A stretch of DNA of 64,000 nucleotides, taken from contig JBBQZO010000030.1 in the NCBI GenBank assembly GCA_038207625.1, positions 18,547 through 82,546 of the forward strand, read 5' to 3'. This document shows positions 18,063 through 26,857 of the stretch, one piece after another. Within the stretch, counting starts at the first letter, position 1; each line of letters opens with the position of its first letter. Under the pieces are notes generated by a model. The model was not told the DNA's origin, ran no database searches, and saw only the letters and a program-made list of their open reading frames with translations. The DNA comes from JBBQZO01 sp038207625 (lineage in GTDB: Bacteria > Pseudomonadota > Gammaproteobacteria > Burkholderiales > Burkholderiaceae_D). The translations under genes and the position numbers were made by a program.

Positions 18063-18180
18063 ATAGGGATTAAATAGGGTCAGAGTAGAATTAATTTGCA
18101 ACAGTTGCAAATTAAATGGGGTCAGAGTCAGATTAATTCGCAACAGTTGCTAATTAATCTGACTCTGACCCCAATTGTTT
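18063..18180. repeat. GGGGTCAGAGT palindromic repeat cluster between convergent genes
   Basis: Two units of a repetitive palindrome fill the gap between the oxidoreductase stop and the recG stop. The second unit has perfect 21-bp arms (18118-18138 and 18152-18172) around GCAACAGTTGC, itself a palindrome. The first unit starts at about 18078 with GGGTCAGAGTAGAATTAAT. It is flanked by CAATTGTTTTG, which also flanks the copy near 58580. It could end transcription from both sides. This resembles REP/BIME elements mobilised by RAYT transposases; no such gene is in the window. Confidence 0.85.
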
Positions 18181-18195
18181 TGCAAGGTTTGGCGG

Positions 18196-20268
18196 CTAGA
18201 CTTTGAGGAAGTCTTCGCGCCCGCCCAGCCAGCGCGCCAGATGCGCGTCGACCGTGTCGGCGCTGGCGCGGTCCGGTTCGTGCAGCAGCTCGTGCGCCAC
18301 GTCGCGCGCCTGCTCGACCAGCCACTGGTCCGTTTCCAGATCCGCGAAGCGCAGCATCGCCTGGCCGGACTGGCGTGCGCCGAGGAATTCGCCGGGGCCG
18401 CGAATTTCCAGGTCGCGCCGCGCGATCTCGAAGCCGTCGGTGGTTTCGCGCATCGTCATCAGGCGTTGTTTGGCGATCCCGCCCAGCGGGCTTTGGTACA
18501 GCAGCAGGCAGACGCTGGCCGCGCTGCCCCGTCCGACCCGTCCGCGCAGCTGGTGCAGTTGCGACAGGCCGAAGCGCTCGGCGTGTTCGATCACCATCAG
18601 CGACGCGTTCGGCACGTCGACGCCCACTTCGATCACCGTGGTGGCTACCAGCACGTGGATTTCGGCGCGCGTGAAGGCGTCCATGATTTCCTGCTTTTCG
18701 GCCGCCTTCAGGCGCCCGTGCACCAGCGCGACTTTCAGTTCGGGCAGCGCCTCGGCCAGCATCGCGTGGGTGTCGGTGGCCGTTTGCAGTTGCAGCGCCT
18801 CGGACTCTTCGATCAGCGGGCAGACCCAGTACACCTGGCGTCCTTCGAGCGCGGCCGCATGCACCCGTTCGATCACTTCGTCGCGCCGGTTCTGGTCGAT
18901 CGAACGGGTGACAATCGGGCTGCGCCCGGGCGGCAGCTCGTCGATCACCGACACTTCCAGATCGGCGTAGTAGGTCATCGCCAGCGTGCGCGGGATCGGT
19001 GTGGCCGACATCATCAGCTGGTGCGGCACCGCGCCGACGGCGCCCTTGTTGCGCAGCGTCAGGCGCTGGCCCACGCCGAAGCGGTGCTGTTCGTCGACGA
19101 TCACCAGGCCCAGTTTGGCGAACTGCACCGCCTCCGAAATGAGCGCGTGGGTGCCGATCACCAGTTGCGCCTCGCCCGATTCGATCAGCGCTTGCGCCAG
19201 CGTCTTGTCTTTCTTTTTCAGACTGCCGGTCAGCCACACCACTTTCACGCCCAGCGGCTCCATCCACGCGGCGATTTTGCGGAAGTGCTGGTCGGCCAGG
19301 ATTTCGGTGGGCGCCATCAGCGCCGCCTGGAAGCCGCTGTCGATCGCTTGCGCCGCCGCCAGCGCGGCCACCACCGTCTTGCCGCTGCCGACGTCGCCTT
19401 GCAACAGGCGCTGCATCGGGTAAGCGTGACGCAGGTCGGCGCGGATTTCATCTAACACGCGCTGCTGCGCGCCGGTCAGCGTGAACGGTAGCGCGGCCTG
19501 GAACGCGCCCGACAGCGCGCCGATTTTTTTCAGCGCGGCGGCGCCTTTCGAGCGGCGCGCGTGTTGGGCGCGCTTCAACGACAACTGCTGGGCCAGCAGC
19601 TCGTCGAACTTCATGCGCACCCAGGCCGGGTGCGAGCGGTCGCTCAACGCGCCTTCGTCGATTTCCTGCGGCGGGTAGTGCAGCAGTTTCACCGACGGTT
19701 CGAAATGGGACAGGCTCATTTTGGTCAGCAGCGCCTGCGGTAGCGTGTCGTGCCAGTCGATGCGCTTCATCGCGTCCGAAATGGCGCGCCGCAAAATCGT
19801 CTGCGACAAGCCTTCGCCGGACGGATACACGGGCGTGAGCGCGGTGGGCAGCGGCGCGCCTTCATTGATCACTTTGTAGGCCGGATGGACCATCTCGGCG
19901 CCGAAAAAACCGTGTTTGAGCTCGGCGCGCGCGCGCACGCGCGTGCCTTCGGCCAGCTGCTTGACCTGGCTGCCGTAGAAGTTCATGAAGCGCAGCAGCA
20001 GATCACCCGTTTCGTCGGCGATGGTCACCAGCAGTTGGCGGCGCGGGCGAAACGAGATTTCGTTTTTGGTGACGATGCCTTCGACCTGCGACACATGGCC
20101 GCCGCGCAGGCAGGCCTCGCGGATCGACACAACTTGCGTTTCGTCCTCGTAGCGCATCGGCAGGTGCAGCACCAGATCCATGTCGGTGCGTAGCCCCAGC
20201 TTGGCCAGCTTGAGGTCGATGGCTTGCTTGGTCGTTTTCGGTACGGCTTTCGGTTTCGGGACGGGCAT
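18196..20268 (-). CDS. recG: ATP-dependent DNA helicase RecG
   Basis: A 690-residue superfamily 2 helicase that remodels stalled replication forks and Holliday junctions. The N-terminal wedge/OB domain holds the LVLHLPMRYEDETQV segment. Helicase motifs follow: Q/motif I LLQGDVGSGKTVVAALA, motif II with DEQH (IVDEQHRFGVGQR), motif III MSATPIPRTLA, motif V TTVIEVGVDVPNAS and motif VI QLRGRVGRG. The TRG region is seen in GPGEFLGARQSGQ near the C-terminus. Length is normal. It faces the oxidoreductase gene tail to tail across the repeat cluster. Confidence 0.97.
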   Translation of the reverse strand: MPVPKPKAVPKTTKQAIDLKLAKLGLRTDMDLVLHLPMRYEDETQVVSIREACLRGGHVSQVEGIVTKNEISFRPRRQLLVTIADETGDLLLRFMNFYGSQVKQLAEGTRVRARAELKHGFFGAEMVHPAYKVINEGAPLPTALTPVYPSGEGLSQTILRRAISDAMKRIDWHDTLPQALLTKMSLSHFEPSVKLLHYPPQEIDEGALSDRSHPAWVRMKFDELLAQQLSLKRAQHARRSKGAAALKKIGALSGAFQAALPFTLTGAQQRVLDEIRADLRHAYPMQRLLQGDVGSGKTVVAALAAAQAIDSGFQAALMAPTEILADQHFRKIAAWMEPLGVKVVWLTGSLKKKDKTLAQALIESGEAQLVIGTHALISEAVQFAKLGLVIVDEQHRFGVGQRLTLRNKGAVGAVPHQLMMSATPIPRTLAMTYYADLEVSVIDELPPGRSPIVTRSIDQNRRDEVIERVHAAALEGRQVYWVCPLIEESEALQLQTATDTHAMLAEALPELKVALVHGRLKAAEKQEIMDAFTRAEIHVLVATTVIEVGVDVPNASLMVIEHAERFGLSQLHQLRGRVGRGSAASVCLLLYQSPLGGIAKQRLMTMRETTDGFEIARRDLEIRGPGEFLGARQSGQAMLRFADLETDQWLVEQARDVAHELLHEPDRASADTVDAHLARWLGGREDFLKV

Positions 20269-20850
20269 AGTTAAGGGTACAAGGTAGTGCGGACGACGGT
20301 GGATTGGCTGATTTTCAGCCGCTGACTTCGGACCGCGAAAGAGGGGGGGGGACGCCTAGTCGCAGAGTAATTTTCGCCATGCAGCCGGCGAAAAAAAACT
20401 CTGACCCCGGTTTCGCTTGCGTCGTCGGTTTGCATGCTTTGCGACGTCGATTCGCTCAATCGCGTTTATTGGGGACAGACCCCTATTTTCGAGCAATCAA
20501 TTCCTTGAAACACGGGTCTGTCCCCGATTTAATTCCCCAGAAACAGGGCGCCGTCCCCGATTTGACGCTGACGGCAACAGTGCCGCGGACTTCGGGGCGC
20601 GAAAGCGGGGTCAGAGTAATTTGTGCGATGAACCTGCACAAAAAAACTCTGACCCCGGTTTCGCTCGCGTCCGAGGTTGGCCGGCTTTGGCGCCTTCGTT
20701 TCTTGCGTTCGTACTGTGCGTTCATCGTGCGATTCCGGCCCCATCCGTTCGACAGGAGTAAAATAGAGGGTTCGCTTGCGCGCAGACGCCGATATTGTAC
20801 GGCCTTCACGCTTTGTCGTGCCGCCTCCTTCACCATTTCAGAAATACCGC
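20269..20850. repeat. Repeat-rich intergenic region between recG and queA
   Basis: This 582-base divergent gap holds at least three palindromic repeats. A decayed GCGAAA...TTTCGC unit spans 20335-20416. A GGGGACAGACCC/GGGTCTGTCCCC unit has perfect 12-bp arms at 20471-20482 and 20514-20525. An intact GCGAAAGCGGGGTCAGAGT unit spans 20599-20664 with arms pairing through ACTCTGACCCCGGTTTCGC. Frames crossing it are chance. The recG and queA promoters should lie at its two ends. Confidence 0.85.
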
Positions 20851-21873
<1,023 letters not shown>

Positions 21874-21885
21874 GCGGGACACCCG

Positions 21886-23025
21886 ATGCTGGACTTCAAA
21901 TTACTCAAAACCGACGAAAGCGGCCTGACCCATGCGCGGCGCGGCCGCCTGACGGTCAACCACGGCGTCATCGAAACGCCGATCTTCATGCCGGTTGGCA
22001 CCTACGGCTCGGTCAAGGCGATGTCGCCGCCGGAGTTGAAGGACGTCGGCTCGCAGATCATCCTGGGCAACACCTTCCACCTGTGGCTGCGCCCGGGCAC
22101 CGAGGTGCTGAACAAATTCGGCGGCCTGCACCAGTTCATGGGCTGGGACAAGCCGATTTTGACCGACTCGGGCGGCTTCCAGGTGTTTTCGCTGGGCGCG
22201 ATGCGCAAAATCACCGAGGAGGGCGTCAAGTTCTCCTCGCCGATTGACGGCAGCAAATTGTTCCTGTCGCCGGAGATCTCGATGCAGATCCAGCGCGCGC
22301 TGAACTCGGACATCGTGATGCAGTTCGACGAATGCACGCCCTACGAGATCGACGGGCGCCCCGCCACGGTCGAAGAAGCGGCCAAGTCGATGCGCATGTC
22401 GCTGCGCTGGGCGCAGCGCTCGATGAACGAGTTCAAGGGCGGCGAAAACCCCAACGCGCTGTTTGGCATCGTCCAGGGCGGCATGTTCGAGGACCTGCGC
22501 GACGAGTCGCTGGCCGCGCTGGAAGAAATCAACTTCCCCGGCATCGCCATCGGCGGCCTGTCGGTGGGCGAGCCGAAAGAGGACATGATGCGCATGCTGG
22601 CCCACGTGGGCCCGCGCCTGCCGGCCAACAAACCGCACTATCTGATGGGCGTGGGCACGCCGGAAGACCTGGTGCAGTGCGTGGCCAACGGCATCGACAT
22701 GTTCGATTGCGTGATGCCGACCCGCAACGCACGCAATGGCTGGCTGTTCACCCGCTTCGGCGACGTGAAGATCAAGAACGCCCGCTACAAGGACGATATG
22801 CTGCCGCTGGACGAAACCTGCGACTGTTATTGCTGCCGCAATTTCTCGCGCGCCTATCTGCACCATCTGCACCGTTCCAAGGAAATCCTCGGCGCACGAT
22901 TGAACACCATCCACAATCTGCACTATTACCTGCAACTGATGCGCGAAATGCGCGGCGCCATCGACGCCGGCACCTTCTTCGCCTACACGCAGCAATTCAA
23001 GGCCGAGCGCACGCGCGGAGTTTAA
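21886..23025 (+). CDS. tgt: Queuine tRNA-ribosyltransferase
   Basis: A 379-residue tRNA-guanine transglycosylase that swaps G34 for preQ1 in the GUN anticodons. The catalytic aspartates lie in PILTDSGGFQVFSLG and in IDMFDCVMPTRNARNG, the latter holding the nucleophile. The zinc site is CDCYCCRNFSRAYLHHLH near the C-terminus. QFDECTPYE and IVQGGMFEDLR are further family marks. It sits between queA and yajC in the classic queA-tgt-yajC-secDF order. Confidence 0.97.
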   Translation: MLDFKLLKTDESGLTHARRGRLTVNHGVIETPIFMPVGTYGSVKAMSPPELKDVGSQIILGNTFHLWLRPGTEVLNKFGGLHQFMGWDKPILTDSGGFQVFSLGAMRKITEEGVKFSSPIDGSKLFLSPEISMQIQRALNSDIVMQFDECTPYEIDGRPATVEEAAKSMRMSLRWAQRSMNEFKGGENPNALFGIVQGGMFEDLRDESLAALEEINFPGIAIGGLSVGEPKEDMMRMLAHVGPRLPANKPHYLMGVGTPEDLVQCVANGIDMFDCVMPTRNARNGWLFTRFGDVKIKNARYKDDMLPLDETCDCYCCRNFSRAYLHHLHRSKEILGARLNTIHNLHYYLQLMREMRGAIDAGTFFAYTQQFKAERTRGV

Positions 23026-23048
23026 TTCCTGCCAACATCTTGCAAATA

Positions 23049-23079
23049 TGCCATGAGGATCAAAATAGGCCTCATGGCA
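23049..23079. promoter_or_regulatory. Hairpin between tgt and yajC
   Basis: TGCCATGAGG and CCTCATGGCA form a perfect 10-bp stem around an 11-base loop in the 109-base tgt-yajC gap. No T-tract follows, so it is not a typical intrinsic terminator. It could protect or process mRNA, or act as a partial terminator before a yajC promoter (a TAGAAT lies at 23092-23097). Confidence 0.55.
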
Positions 23080-23134
23080 GAGCGCCAGTGCTAGAATACA
23101 GCGCTATTTTTCAATCTAATTACCGGAGTTTCCC

Positions 23135-23464
23135 GTGTTTATTTCCAACGCTTATGCGCAAAACCCTGCCGACGCCCTCGGCATCGGCGGCAACCTGACC
23201 AGCTTCCTGCCGCTGGTGCTGATGTTCGTGGTCATGTACTTCCTGATGATCCGTCCCCAGCAAAAACGCGCAAAAGAGCAAAAAGCGATGATGGACGCGC
23301 TCTCCAAAGGCGACGAAGTGGTCACCGCCGGTGGTTTCCTGGGTAAAGTGGTCAAAGTCGCCGACAGCTATGTGACGCTGGAAGTGGCAACCGGCACCGA
23401 AATCGTCGTGCAAAAAAGCTCGATCACCACGTTGCTGCCCAAGGGCACCCTCAAGGCCCTGTAA
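23135..23464 (+). CDS. yajC: Preprotein translocase accessory subunit YajC
   Basis: A 109-residue single-span inner membrane protein associated with SecDF. It starts with GTG after CCGGAG. The membrane helix is about residues 22-42 (FLPLVLMFVVMYFLMI) followed by the invariant RPQQKRAKE. The cytosolic domain carries LSKGDEVVTAGGFLGKVVKV, the KOW-like YajC core. The N-terminal stretch (FISNAYAQ) is typical of betaproteobacterial YajC. Confidence 0.96.
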   Translation: MFISNAYAQNPADALGIGGNLTSFLPLVLMFVVMYFLMIRPQQKRAKEQKAMMDALSKGDEVVTAGGFLGKVVKVADSYVTLEVATGTEIVVQKSSITTLLPKGTLKAL

Positions 23465-23535
23465 GCCTGGCCGGGCGGCGTTTGCCGCCCGCAAGCGCTT
23501 GGCGCCGCGCGCTTTCACCCCTGACCTGACAAACT

Positions 23536-25401
23536 ATGAACCGCTATCCAGTCTGGAAATACATCCTCATCGCCGTTGCCCTGTTGCTGGGCGCGCTGTA
23601 CACGGTGCCCAATTATTTCGGCGAGTCGCCGGCGCTGCAGATCACCAGCGGCAAAGCCACCGTCAAGGTGGGTAGCGACATGACCACCCAGGTGGCGGAG
23701 GCGCTCAAGCGCGACGGCATCAAGTCCGACGACGTCAAGTTTGAAGGCGACGGCGCGCACAGCGCGGTGCGGGTGCGTTTCACCGACGCGGACACCCAGT
23801 TCAAGGCCAAGCTGGCGCTGGAAAAAGACCTGAACGTCGATCCCCAGGATCCGACCTATATCGTCACCGTGAACCTGACGCCGAACACGCCGAAATGGCT
23901 GCAAAGCATCAACGCGCTGCCGATGAACCTCGGTCTGGACTTGCGCGGCGGTGTGTATTTCCTGCTGCAAGTGGACACCAAGGCGGCGCTGGAAACGCGC
24001 ATGAAGGGCATCCAGGCTGGCACACGCGGCCTGCTGCGCGACAAGAACGTGCGTCACGCGGGCATCGAGCGCAACGGTGGCAGTCTTGAAATCAAATTCC
24101 GCGACGTCGACAGCCGCAACAAGGCGCATGCCGAACTGTCGGGCAATATGCCGGACCTGGCGTTTACCGACGTGGGCGAGGGCAGCGATCTGAAACTGCT
24201 GGTCACGCTCAAGCCGATCGCCTTGAAAAGCACCATCGACGATGGCGTCAAGCAGAACATCGCCACCCTGTCCAAGCGCGTCAACGAACTGGGCGTGGCC
24301 GAACCGATCATCCAGCAGCAAGGTCCCGACCGCATCGTCGTGCAACTGCCTGGCGTGCAGGACGTCGCGCGCGCCAAGGCCATCATCGGCCGCACCGCCA
24401 CGCTGGAAGTGCGCATGGTCGACGAGAGCGTGACACCTGGCACCGAAATGTCGGCGTCGATTCCGCTGAACTCCGAGCTGTTTACCGTCGGCAAAGGCGT
24501 GCCTGTCGTGCTGACCAAGGACGTTGTGCTGACGGGTGACTACATCTCCAGCGCCACCGCCACGTTCGACTCGAACCAGCGTCCGGCCGTGTCGATCGAC
24601 CTGAACGGCGACGGCGGACGCAAGATGCGCGACGCCACACGCGAGCGGGTGGGCAAGAAAATGGCGATCGTGTTGTTTGAAAAGGGCAAACCGGAAGTGC
24701 TGTCGGTGGCTACCATCCAGAGTGAACTGGGTACCCACTTCCAGATCACCGGCATGGGCAACGCGGAAAACTCGACCGAACTGGCCTTGCTGCTGCGTTC
24801 GGGCGCACTGTACGCACCAATGGAATTCATCGGTGAGCGCACCATCGGCCCGCAGCTGGGCGCCGAGAACATCGAAAAAGGTCTGCATTCGACGATGTAC
24901 GGTTTTGCCGCCATCGCCGTGTTCATGATTTTCTACTACATGCTGTTCGGCGCCTTCAGCGTGCTGGCGCTGGCCTGCAACCTGTTGCTGCTGATCGGCC
25001 TGCTGTCGATGATGCACGTGACGCTGACGCTGCCCGGCATCGCCGCAATCGCGCTGGCGCTCGGTATGGCGATCGACGCCAACGTGCTGATCAACGAGCG
25101 TATCCGCGAGGAACTGCGCAACGGCAACACGCCGCAGGCGGCCATCTCGGTCGGCTTCGAGCGCGCCTGGGCCACCATTCTTGACTCCAACGTGACGACC
25201 CTGATCGTCGGCCTGGCGCTGTGGATCTTCGGTTCCGGTCCGGTGCGCGGCTTTGCGATCGTCCACTGCCTGGGCATCATGACGTCGATGTTCTCGGCCG
25301 TGTTCGTCTCGCGCGGCGTCGTCAACCTTTGGTATGGCCGTCAGAAGAAGGTCAATTCGCTGGCGATCGGCACGGTCTGGATTCCGGGCCAGGGCAAGTA
25401 A
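23536..25401 (+). CDS. secD: Protein translocase subunit SecD
   Basis: A 621-residue RND-fold membrane protein that uses the proton gradient to complete protein export. The first helix is at residues 7-25. The P1 periplasmic domain includes LGLDLRGGVYFLLQVD, the SecD signature. P1 head and base regions follow, and the C-terminal five helices start near residue 455 (MYGFAAIAVFMIFYYML). IALALGMAIDANVLINERIREEL holds the charged residues of the proton path. It is followed by secF 61 bases downstream. Confidence 0.97.
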   Translation: MNRYPVWKYILIAVALLLGALYTVPNYFGESPALQITSGKATVKVGSDMTTQVAEALKRDGIKSDDVKFEGDGAHSAVRVRFTDADTQFKAKLALEKDLNVDPQDPTYIVTVNLTPNTPKWLQSINALPMNLGLDLRGGVYFLLQVDTKAALETRMKGIQAGTRGLLRDKNVRHAGIERNGGSLEIKFRDVDSRNKAHAELSGNMPDLAFTDVGEGSDLKLLVTLKPIALKSTIDDGVKQNIATLSKRVNELGVAEPIIQQQGPDRIVVQLPGVQDVARAKAIIGRTATLEVRMVDESVTPGTEMSASIPLNSELFTVGKGVPVVLTKDVVLTGDYISSATATFDSNQRPAVSIDLNGDGGRKMRDATRERVGKKMAIVLFEKGKPEVLSVATIQSELGTHFQITGMGNAENSTELALLLRSGALYAPMEFIGERTIGPQLGAENIEKGLHSTMYGFAAIAVFMIFYYMLFGAFSVLALACNLLLLIGLLSMMHVTLTLPGIAAIALALGMAIDANVLINERIREELRNGNTPQAAISVGFERAWATILDSNVTTLIVGLALWIFGSGPVRGFAIVHCLGIMTSMFSAVFVSRGVVNLWYGRQKKVNSLAIGTVWIPGQGK

Positions 25402-25462
25402 TCTGAACAGCGCGCCGCGGCCTTGCCCGGCGCGCGCGTCAACACTCTACACAGGATTCAAG

Positions 25463-26485
25463 ATGGAATTTTTCCGCATCAAGAAAGACATTCCTTTCAT
25501 GCGCCACGCGTTGATCTTCAACGTGATCTCGGCGCTGACCTTCGTGGCCGCCGTGTATTTCCTGGTGACCAAGAGCCTGAACTTTTCCGTCGAGTTCATG
25601 GGCGGCACCGTGATGGAGCTCAAGTATGACAAGGCCGCCAATCTGGAAGGCATCCGCAAGAACCTCGAAACGCTCGGTTATTCGCAACCTGAAGTGACCA
25701 GCTTCGGCACCGCGCGCGAAGTGCTGGTGCGCCTGCCGGTGATCAAGTCGATCAAGGGCGCGACCGGTTCGCAACTGGTGTTCGACACCTTGTGCAAGGC
25801 CGAGAGCGGCACGGTCAAGCAGTTCGCCACCACCACCGACAAGGGCGAGCACGTCGAGCGCTCCGGTTGCGTGGGCGCGGCCGGTGCCGAAGTGCTGGAG
25901 CTGCGCAAGGTCGAGTTCGTCGGCCCGCAAGTGGGCGAGGAACTGGCGCAGGACGCCATGAACGCGCTGGTGATGGTGGTGATCGGCGTAATGGCCTACC
26001 TGGCCATCCGCTTCGAATGGAAATTCGCGGTTGCGGCAATCATCGCCAACTTGCATGACGTGGTCATCATCCTGGGCTTCTTTGCCTTCTTCCGCTGGGA
26101 GTTTTCGCTCACCGTGCTGGCGGCCGTATTGGCGGTGCTGGGTTACTCGGTCAATGAATCGGTGGTCATTTTCGACCGGATTCGCGAGAACTTCCGCAAG
26201 CAGCGCAAGGCGCCGGTGCATGAGGTGATCGACAACGCCATCACCAGCACCATCTCGCGTACCATCATCACCCACGGTTGCACCCAGATGATGGTGCTGT
26301 CGATGTTGTTCCTGGGCGGCCCGACGCTGCACGGCTTCGCTATTGCGCTGACCATCGGTATCTTGTTTGGTATCTATTCGTCGGTGTTCGTGGCCGCCGC
26401 CGTGGCCATGTGGCTGGGCGTGAAACGCGAAGACCTGATCAAGCCGATCAAAGAAAAGGACGAAACCGACGGCGCAGTGGTGTGA
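25463..26485 (+). CDS. secF: Protein translocase subunit SecF
   Basis: A 340-residue partner of SecD with six membrane helices. The start MEFFRIKKDIPFMRHA is standard and has AGGATTCAAG before it; the longer upstream frame overlaps secD and is not credible. SVEFMGGTVMELKY is the SecF periplasmic signature, FRWEFSLTVLAAVLAVLGYSVNESVVIFDRIREN the conserved helix 4-5 region with the motor Asp/Arg. An insertion of about 40 residues with two cysteines (LCKAES and SGCVGA) lies in the periplasmic domain and may form a disulfide. Confidence 0.96.
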   Translation: MEFFRIKKDIPFMRHALIFNVISALTFVAAVYFLVTKSLNFSVEFMGGTVMELKYDKAANLEGIRKNLETLGYSQPEVTSFGTAREVLVRLPVIKSIKGATGSQLVFDTLCKAESGTVKQFATTTDKGEHVERSGCVGAAGAEVLELRKVEFVGPQVGEELAQDAMNALVMVVIGVMAYLAIRFEWKFAVAAIIANLHDVVIILGFFAFFRWEFSLTVLAAVLAVLGYSVNESVVIFDRIRENFRKQRKAPVHEVIDNAITSTISRTIITHGCTQMMVLSMLFLGGPTLHGFAIALTIGILFGIYSSVFVAAAVAMWLGVKREDLIKPIKEKDETDGAVV

Positions 26486-26857
26486 TGGCTGGGCGCTCCG
26501 GCACGCCGGCGCGCCCGACCAACATCTGCGCACTGTGTGCGTTGCCGCACCGAAGTTTCCGCCGGCTTTGCATATAGTTGGGTTGTCTCTTGTGGACCCT
26601 TTGGTTTTGGACTTTGCCCGCTGCTTGCAGCGGGCTTTTTTTTACCTGTACCTTTGCGGCGTCGTCGGTAGCGCCTGGCGCACCCCTGGGCGGCGTGATG
26701 CGCAACCCTGCGCAATCCGGTTGTGAGCCCCATAAAACTCGCTGATCATGCGTGCGTGAACGGTTTTCCGCATCGATTGACGTGGTATGTCGGCAAGGCG
26801 TTCGCAAGACGACGGCAGGTGACGTCGACGATTGCAGCGTATTTTGTTGGGGCGCGT
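26486..26857. other. Gap after secF with the operon terminator
   Basis: The 372-base gap contains the secF terminator at 26616-26644. Beyond it I see only the presumed promoter region of the DUF2339 gene. Upstream in-frame codons of that gene reach back to 26723, but lack hydrophobic character. Confidence 0.5.
26616..26644 (+). terminator. Rho-independent terminator of the queA-tgt-yajC-secDF operon
   Basis: GCCCGCTGC and GCAGCGGGC form a perfect 9-bp stem with a 2-base apparent loop (four when the closing pair opens), followed by nine T residues. It lies 131 bases after the secF stop. Confidence 0.93.
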
